Assembly (NCBI RefSeq): GCF_000787815.1
Contig: NZ_BBPO01000008.1
Location: 51,062-115,061, forward strand
From: Streptacidiphilus neutrinimicus
GTDB lineage: Bacteria > Actinomycetota > Actinomycetes > Streptomycetales > Streptomycetaceae
DNA length: 64,000 bases
Direction of reading: 5' to 3'
Shown here: piece after piece, positions 58,317-64,000 of the stretch
Layout: each line of letters begins with the position of its first letter
Numbering within the stretch: position 1 is the first letter of the stretch
Notes under the pieces: generated by a model
What the model was told of the DNA's origin: nothing
Database searches by the model: none
What the model saw: only the letters and a program-made list of their open reading frames with translations
Position numbers and translations under genes: made by a program

Positions 58317-61300
58317 ATGGGTGAGATAGCCAAGGCTTTCCAGGAGACGGCACAGAAGGCCGGTAAGGGCCTGGCGGAGGACTTCGCGAATGCCTACCAC
58401 GGCATCTTGAAGGACACTGAGCATGGCACGACCCGCGCTGCGGAGAACGCCGCGGAGAACGAAGCCAACACCGTCAAGGATCTGGCTCGGTCGGCGGAGA
58501 AGGACGCTCATGCTCCGCGTGTGGGGGACCCGGCCCGGCCGGAGGCAGAGGGTGGTCACGAGCCGGGGGCAGGGCTGCGCGGTGGTTCGGGGCCGGGGGA
58601 CGAAGGGGAGCCGGGCCTGGGGGCCGGGAACTCGGAGCCCGGGCAGCCGTCGGAGGGCAACGGCGGCTGCACCACAGGCGGAGACCCGGTGGACGTGGTG
58701 TCCGGCCAGATGATCACCTCTGCGACTGATCTGCACCTGCCGGGCCTGCTGCCGCTGGTCCTGCGTCGCGCCTACGCCTCCGGCTATGCCGGCGGTCGGC
58801 TGCTGGGCCCCGGCTGGTCGAGCACGCTGGACCAGCGCCTCCAGGTCGATGCCGACGGGATTCGCTACGCGGGCGACGACGCACAGACGCTGCACTACCC
58901 GCTGCCGACCCCGGACCGCCCCCGCGTGTTGCCGGTGAGAGGTGCGCGCTGGCCGCTCACCTGGGACGGCCCGGACGGAACCATCCGGATAGAGGACCCG
59001 GACACCGGCTGGACACGGCACTTCGACGCGCCGCCCACAGCGCCGAATACGCGCCTGCGTCCGCTGACTGCGATGACGGACCGCAACGGGCACCGCATCG
59101 AGCACATGTACGTCGACGGCTTGCCGGCGGAGGTGCGCCACTCGGGCGGCTACCGGATCGCCGTCGACACGGCCATCACGGTCGGTGGGGCGCGCATCAC
59201 CGGACTCCGGCTGATCGACGGCAGCGGCGATGGTCGCGGTACCACCCTGATCGGCTACGACTGGGACGGGCGCGGACGGCTCGTCGGGGTGGTGAACTCC
59301 TCCGGCCAGCCTTTGTCGTACACCTGGGACGAGCGCGACAGGATCACCGGATGGACGGACCGCAATGGGCACTGGTACGCGTACGAGTACGGTCCAGACG
59401 GCCGGGTGTCACGCGGCTACGGCACGGACGGGATCCTGGATGCCGACTTCGCCTACGACCTTGACGCCCGCAGCACCACGGTCACCGACAGCCTCGGGCA
59501 CAGCACCGTCTACGCCTACGACGCCCACGGCCACCTCACCACCGTCACCGACCCGCTCGGCCACACCGTCTGCACTGAGCACGACCGGTACGGTGGGCTG
59601 CTGGCCCGCACCGACGAGCTGGGCCGCACCACCCGCTACACCCTGGACGAGCACGGTGACCCCGTCGTCATCACCGCCCCCGACGGCAGTGCTACCGCAC
59701 TGACGTACACCTCCCTGCGCCGTCTGGCATCGGTGACTCAAGCCGGCATCCGGACGGCCGCGTTCGAGTACGACGAGCGAGGCAACCTCCTCAGCGCCAC
59801 CGACGCCTCGGGAGCGCGGACGGTCCGCAGCTACGACGACCTCGGTCGCCTCACCCAGGTGACCGATCCGCTGGGGCAGAATCGTTCCTTCACCAGTAAC
59901 CCGGCCGGCCTGGTGACCACCGTGACCGATCCTCTGGGCAACACGGCGCACGCGCACTATGACGCCTTCGGCCGTCTGCAGACGTTCAGCGATCCGATGG
60001 GCGGAACGCTTCGCCTGCGACGCCGGACCGAGGGCGAGGTGACCGAGCGGATCCATCCGGACGGCAGCCGCGAGACCTGGGAGTACGACCGCGACGGAAA
60101 CGTGGTGGAGCACCGCGACCAGGCGGGAGCGGTCACCCGGTTCACCATCGGCCCCTTCGGGCGTCTGGACGCGAGGTTGCTGCCGGACGGCGAGCTGATC
60201 CGGTTCCGCTACGACACCGAACTCCAGCTCACCGAGGCCGGCGGCGAGGGAGCGAGCTGGAGCTACGCGTACGACGACGCCGGCCACTTGATCAGTGAGA
60301 CCGACCTGAACGGCCGTACGCTGACCTACCGCAACGACGGCGCAGACCAACTACTGGAGATCGCCGACGACGCGGGCCACACCACCGCGTTCTCTTACAA
60401 CCTCATGGGGGAGCTGGTCGAGCGGCGCGACGACCACGGCACGGTGACAACGCTCGATTACGACGCGCGCGGCCTGCTCAGTCGCATCACCGGCCCGGAC
60501 AGCACGGTCGCATACGTCTACGACGCGTGCGGCCGCGTGCTGGCCGAGACCGTCGACGGACGCACCACCTCTTACGGGTACGACGCGGTCGGTCGGCGGG
60601 TGCGCCGCACCACCCCGTCCGGCATCGCATCCACCTGGTCCTATGACGCGAACGGCCTGACGACGGGCTGGAGCAACGGGTATGGCACCCTGACCTTCGA
60701 ACGCGACGCCAACGGGCGAGAGACCACCCGCGGGCTCAGTCCTCTCGCCGTGCTCACCCAGTCCTGGGACGCCTGCCATCGGCTCGTAGGCCAGGCCATC
60801 TGGGCCGCGTCGGCCGACCACTCGATCCCCGACGCCGCAACCGGCTTCCGCGCCGTGCAGCAGCGCGCCTACGGATACCGCGCCGACGGCATCCCGCAAA
60901 CGATCGTGGACCAGCTCCGGGGCCGCCGGGACTTCGCGCTCACCCCCGCAGGACGCGTCACCCGGGTCATCGCCGAAACCTGGACCGAGACCTACGCCTA
61001 CGACCGCCACGGCGGCATCGTCCATGCCCTGGACTCCCGCCGCCCCAGGGCGGCGGGACAAGGCGAACGCCACCTGACCGGGTCCCTCCTGCGCGCGGCC
61101 GGGCGCACCCGGTACGAGTACGACGAACGCGAACGTCTCGTCCGCAAGACCGTGCGAACCCTGTCCGGGCAGCAGCGCGACTGGCGGTACACGTGGGGCG
61201 CGCAGGACCAGCTCGTCCGGGTCGACACGCCTCAGGGAGAGTTCTGGACCTACACCTACGATCCTGTGGGCCGCCGCACCGCCAAACAGCGCCATGCCAC

Positions 61301-62294
61301 CGGGGCGAACGGCACCGCCCCGATCGAGCAGGTCACGTACGCGTGGGACGGCACCCAGTTGGCCGAGGAGACCACTCTGCACGACGGTGTCGCAGTGCGG
61401 ACGCGCGCGTGGGAGTGGAACCCTGACGGCCTGTCGCCTATGGCCCAAACCGACCTCGTCCAGCCCCCGACTGCAGCAGGCAGGACCGAGTCGGACGAGG
61501 GAACGACGGCGAACACGACCGACACCGGAACCGACGACGCCCGGTTCTGGGCCGTCGTCGCCGATCTGTCAGGCACTCCCAGCGAGCTCGTCGCCCCGGA
61601 CGGCACGGTCGTCTGGGCGCCGACCACGGACCTGTGGGGCCGCCCCCTCCGGCCCCGCAGCGGACCTGTGTTCTGCCCACTGGGCCGACCCGGTCAGTAC
61701 CACGACGACGAGACCGGACTCGCCTACAACTACTTCCGCTACTACGACCCGTCCACAGGCCGGTACCTCAGCCCCGACCCCCTCGGCCAGGCAGCAGGCC
61801 CGGACCCACACGCCTACGTGCCCAACCCCCTCTACTGGGTCGACCCGCTGGGCCTGGCGAAGAAGCAACCGTCCGGCATGGGCGGTTGGTACAACAAGCT
61901 CCTCCCCGCGAACTGGACCGACGGCAGCGACCCCACCCCCTACGAGGTCAACCACGTCCCGGCCAAGGACGCGTACCTGAACCTCGGCCTCCCCACCGAT
62001 CTCAAGGAGTCCACCGGTCCGGCGATCAGAATGGAGTACGACGATCACCGCAACTTCATCAGCACCGGATCGGGCCGGGACTCCATCGCCTGGCGGGCCA
62101 AGCAGCGAAGCCTGATCAAACAGGGCAAGATCGACGTCGCCATGAAGATGGACATCGGCAAGATCCGCAAGGAGTACGGCACCAAGTACGACGCCGCCAT
62201 CAAGGAGATGGTCGACTCCCTGCCCAACAACCGGAAGTTCCAGAAGTACCTCAAGGACAACGGCTGGAAGCTGAGGACCTGCCTCCTACAATGA
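58317..62294 (+). CDS. Rhs-repeat polymorphic toxin
   Basis: This is a 1325-residue protein. Residues 1-70 are helical (GEIAKAFQETAQKAGKGLAE), then a disordered Gly/Pro/Glu region, then the DUF6531 entry motif DPVDVVSGQMITSATDLHLPGLLPLVLRRAYASGYAGG. About 900 residues of YD/RHS repeats follow (YDAHGHLTTVTDPLGH, YDDLGRLTQVTDPLGQ and similar), building the shell that encloses the toxin. The core ends with YNYFRYYDPSTGRYLSPDPLGQAAG and NPLYWVDPLGLA. The C-terminal about 135 residues are the variable toxin: YEVNHVPAKDAYLNLGLP, MEYDDHRNFISTGSG, AAIKEMVDSL; this resembles HNH-type nuclease toxins. No signal peptide is seen; export route unknown. Confidence 0.9.
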   Translation: MGEIAKAFQETAQKAGKGLAEDFANAYHGILKDTEHGTTRAAENAAENEANTVKDLARSAEKDAHAPRVGDPARPEAEGGHEPGAGLRGGSGPGDEGEPGLGAGNSEPGQPSEGNGGCTTGGDPVDVVSGQMITSATDLHLPGLLPLVLRRAYASGYAGGRLLGPGWSSTLDQRLQVDADGIRYAGDDAQTLHYPLPTPDRPRVLPVRGARWPLTWDGPDGTIRIEDPDTGWTRHFDAPPTAPNTRLRPLTAMTDRNGHRIEHMYVDGLPAEVRHSGGYRIAVDTAITVGGARITGLRLIDGSGDGRGTTLIGYDWDGRGRLVGVVNSSGQPLSYTWDERDRITGWTDRNGHWYAYEYGPDGRVSRGYGTDGILDADFAYDLDARSTTVTDSLGHSTVYAYDAHGHLTTVTDPLGHTVCTEHDRYGGLLARTDELGRTTRYTLDEHGDPVVITAPDGSATALTYTSLRRLASVTQAGIRTAAFEYDERGNLLSATDASGARTVRSYDDLGRLTQVTDPLGQNRSFTSNPAGLVTTVTDPLGNTAHAHYDAFGRLQTFSDPMGGTLRLRRRTEGEVTERIHPDGSRETWEYDRDGNVVEHRDQAGAVTRFTIGPFGRLDARLLPDGELIRFRYDTELQLTEAGGEGASWSYAYDDAGHLISETDLNGRTLTYRNDGADQLLEIADDAGHTTAFSYNLMGELVERRDDHGTVTTLDYDARGLLSRITGPDSTVAYVYDACGRVLAETVDGRTTSYGYDAVGRRVRRTTPSGIASTWSYDANGLTTGWSNGYGTLTFERDANGRETTRGLSPLAVLTQSWDACHRLVGQAIWAASADHSIPDAATGFRAVQQRAYGYRADGIPQTIVDQLRGRRDFALTPAGRVTRVIAETWTETYAYDRHGGIVHALDSRRPRAAGQGERHLTGSLLRAAGRTRYEYDERERLVRKTVRTLSGQQRDWRYTWGAQDQLVRVDTPQGEFWTYTYDPVGRRTAKQRHATGANGTAPIEQVTYAWDGTQLAEETTLHDGVAVRTRAWEWNPDGLSPMAQTDLVQPPTAAGRTESDEGTTANTTDTGTDDARFWAVVADLSGTPSELVAPDGTVVWAPTTDLWGRPLRPRSGPVFCPLGRPGQYHDDETGLAYNYFRYYDPSTGRYLSPDPLGQAAGPDPHAYVPNPLYWVDPLGLAKKQPSGMGGWYNKLLPANWTDGSDPTPYEVNHVPAKDAYLNLGLPTDLKESTGPAIRMEYDDHRNFISTGSGRDSIAWRAKQRSLIKQGKIDVAMKMDIGKIRKEYGTKYDAAIKEMVDSLPNNRKFQKYLKDNGWKLRTCLLQ

Positions 62295-62797
62295 CCCGCA
62301 TGGAGATCGATCTCGACCCGCCGAACGGCATCACCGGCTTCCCGCTCGGCATGCCGGCGGAGAACGTCAAAACCGCGGCAGCTGCACTGGGCCGGGTACA
62401 GGTGCGCAACGAGGGGTCGGGCCGCCAGTTCGGCTACATGAAGGTGACCCTCCTGCACGAGCAGTTCGAGATCGTGTTCCACCTGGAGGACGGGAAGACG
62501 CTCACCGCGGCAGAGGTATGGATCCCGCGCCCCGGCCCCCAGGACGTCACCGTGCGATTCCGGGGCATCGACGTCTTCCGCACGCCCGCCCTCGCACTGC
62601 TGGACCGGCTCACGGCAGAAGGCCTGACCACCCGTCACGATGAGCCGAGCTACTGGACGGTGCCCGGTCTGTCCCTCGGCCTCACCCGCACCGCCGGCCA
62701 CGAGGTCCCGCTCGATACGGACGGCGAACCGCTGTACTTCCAGGCAGTGCTGGTCGGACCGGCGGACTACTACGACGACCTTCTGACCTCGGGCTGA
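62291..62797 (+). CDS. candidate immunity protein for the Rhs toxin
   Basis: This 168-residue soluble protein starts at ATG, which overlaps the Rhs stop (ATGA at 62291-62294), so it is translated together with the toxin. The sequence has alternating strands and helices: GFPLGMPAENVKTAAAALG, YMKVTLLHEQFEIVFHLEDG, LTAAEVWIPRPGPQDVTVRFRGIDVF, LSLGLTRTAG and DYYDDLLTSG. No family is recognised with certainty. Position, coupling and size are typical of immunity proteins of polymorphic toxins, which bind and block the C-terminal toxin domain. That function is inferred from context. Confidence 0.7.
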   Translation: MTRMEIDLDPPNGITGFPLGMPAENVKTAAAALGRVQVRNEGSGRQFGYMKVTLLHEQFEIVFHLEDGKTLTAAEVWIPRPGPQDVTVRFRGIDVFRTPALALLDRLTAEGLTTRHDEPSYWTVPGLSLGLTRTAGHEVPLDTDGEPLYFQAVLVGPADYYDDLLTSG

Positions 62798-62901
62798 CGC
62801 CCTTTGCCTTCGCTCGATGCCGCCTGTGGCGCCCGTAGAGCCATCACTGCAGGTGGGGACCCGCGTGAGAGGCGTTCGCCGGCGGTTGGGATGCTGCGCT
62901 G

Positions 62902-63330
62902 GTGATCATCTCGATCCTGTACCGCGTCCCCCGAGCCTTGCTGTCTGTGCCGGGAGTTCTGCACCGCCGGGACACGGCGAAGGACGCCGAACTGCTGGTG
63001 CTGCGTCGGCAACTTCGGGGCACGGGCCGTTACGAGCCCCCCCGGGGACCGGTTCTGGTTGGCCGCGCTGTCGTCGCTGATACCGCTCACGCGACTGGAG
63101 GCGGGTTTCCCAGTCACCGCGGGGACGTTGCTGGTGTGGCACCGCAGGCGGATCAGGAAGCGGTGGGACTACGCCCACCGACGTCGACGCGTGCCGCGCA
63201 TGAACTCCGCCATGGAGCGCTGGGTGCAGACCTGCCGTCACGAAATCCTGGACCAGACCGCCAGACCAGACCAGACCGGGCCTTGATCTGGAACGAGAAC
63301 GACCTGCGCCGCGGGCCCAACTCCTGGAAG
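62902..63330 (+). mobile_element. degenerate IS3-like integrase/transposase
   Basis: GTG 62902 opens VIISILYRVPRALLSVPGVL then DTAKDAELLVLRRQL, the N-terminus of actinobacterial integrase-core transposases (usually ILYRxxRALxxL...AKxxELLVLRHQ). Frameshifts follow. Further on, SSLIPLTRLEAGFPVTAGTL with LVWHRRRIRKRWDY is the next conserved block, and then RRVPRMNSAMERWVQTCRHEIL, the catalytic Glu region, with LIWNENDLRR before all similarity ends. The middle section is deleted. It is inactive. Confidence 0.72.
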
Positions 63331-63820
63331 CCAAGTCCACCCTTCAGCGGGTGCTGGTCTCCATCCAGATCCGGGCTGAGCGATCAGTACCAAGTTCAGG
63401 CGACGTCTTCCGGGCGGGCACCACGACGGATTTTCCCGGCCGCGGGGCGGGATCGACAGGGCCCGGGGGGTGACTTGGCTGGGCGATGTCGGTCCCGTTC
63501 GCCTGACAGGTGGGTATCGGCACCCGTAGCCCTGGGACGTGAGGACGCGCAGGGCGGCGGGCTGACCGATCCCGAGAGACCAGTCCGCGGTGCTGAGTGC
63601 GCCCCCATGGCCGGGGCAGGGCCGCAGTCGCCGGACCATGCGATGGGAGCGCACTGCGGGCTTTCGACATTGCCTTCGACGGCCGACTCTCCATCGGCCG
63701 CTGTCAACTCACACCCCAAAACGAGTCACACCGTTGGGGGAGAGCCCCACTTCGAGTCCCGGCTGGCAGGTCAGCAGGCGGTTGTCTGGGGGCGAGTTCG
63801 GACCACTCGCCCCCGCCCTG
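63331..63820. other. 490-base region without a supportable gene
   Basis: Frames here are short with no recognisable domains. The region lies between the degenerate transposase and the 3' end of the minus-strand FG-GAP gene. Nothing further can be assigned. Confidence 0.5.
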
Positions 63821-64000
63821 TCAGACCAGCGTGGTGTACACGTTCCAGCCGGCGCCGATGCGGATGCGGGGCAGGAAGGGTGACGCGGGATTGGCGGTTC
63901 CTTGGTACAGCCAGAGCACGCCTGACGCGTCTCGGGCGACGAGGTCCGGCAGCCCGTCATCCGTCACGTCGGGGACCGTCGTCATGGTGGTGTAGGTGTT
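63821..64000 (-). CDS. FG-GAP/VCBS repeat protein, C-terminal end (truncated by window edge)
   Basis: The last 59 residues and stop codon of a protein whose start lies beyond the window. The frame reads TTVPDVTDDGLPDLVARDAS, GVLWLYQGTA and PRIRIGAGWNVYTTLV, a complete integrin-like FG-GAP repeat with calcium-binding Asp positions in DVTDDGLPD. It closely resembles the repeats of the frameshifted secreted protein at 39193-40931 (DLVARDAAGRLWLYTGTG...GWQAYDLL). It is probably an exported protein with a seven-bladed propeller. Confidence 0.85.
   Translation of the reverse strand, partial: NTYTTMTTVPDVTDDGLPDLVARDASGVLWLYQGTANPASPFLPRIRIGAGWNVYTTLV

Overview
The window is very GC-rich, has strong GC bias at third codon positions and starts many genes with GTG. 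It carries families typical of Streptomyces and its relatives: an AfsR/SARP regulator, paired SpoIIE/STAS/HATPase stress regulators, DUF5994 proteins, a bacterial NO synthase and an integrase beside a tRNA-Pro end. It reads as an accessory, chromosome-arm-like region of a filamentous actinomycete, with biosynthetic genes, insertion-sequence debris, duplicated secreted proteins and a polymorphic toxin.

Region 1 (1-25,468) is a specialised-metabolite cluster. After the end of an MFS exporter and a decayed tautomerase comes a regulatory block: an XRE-TPR regulator, a SARP-NB-ARC-TPR regulator and two small exported peptides. Next is a tightly coupled minus-strand set: an enolpyruvyl-transferase (MurA/EPSP fold), an HPr-kinase-like protein, an SDR, two Fe/2-oxoglutarate oxygenases and a three-gene ABC transporter. 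Beyond it lie a 22-codon peptide gene with a near-ideal ribosome binding site followed by a perfect hairpin, an M16 peptidase and a GNAT-like protein. The divergent plus-strand genes are a phosphatase, a second SDR and GrpB. They are followed by a P-loop kinase and a PLP aminotransferase (minus), then a radical SAM enzyme, a FemAB-like transferase and an NTP_transf_5 nucleotidyltransferase (plus). The set EPT + radical SAM + phosphatase + 2OG oxygenases + aminotransferase matches the enzyme classes of octosyl-acid (nikkomycin/polyoxin type) nucleoside biosynthesis. The short peptide gene, M16 peptidase, HprK-like protein, NTP_transf_5 and ABC exporter look like a ribosomal-peptide pathway. The combination is unusual and is the main discovery candidate. 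GTCA-type repeats lie in four of its promoter regions and suggest one regulator, probably the SARP.

Region 2 (25,470-41,400) holds IS3 transposase fragments, a Ser/Thr kinase, an NO synthase translationally coupled to a flavohemoglobin, and an IS5-type unit carrying an AadK-like adenylyltransferase inserted in an IS3 remnant with a TTA duplication. It also holds large secreted proteins: a beta-propeller/Ig-like protein, a bulb-lectin protein and a frameshifted FG-GAP protein.

Region 3 (41,500-54,400) is a stress and signalling neighbourhood: four DUF5994 paralogs, two CBS-pair proteins, an SPFH/flotillin protein, an RsbU-like phosphatase, STAS and HATPase proteins, and several small conserved or decayed genes.

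Region 4 (54,800-64,000) has a tyrosine recombinase next to a tRNA-Pro(GGG) 3' fragment, a second copy of the Ig-like secreted protein, an Rhs toxin with a coupled candidate immunity gene, a degenerate transposase and the end of another FG-GAP protein cut by the window edge.
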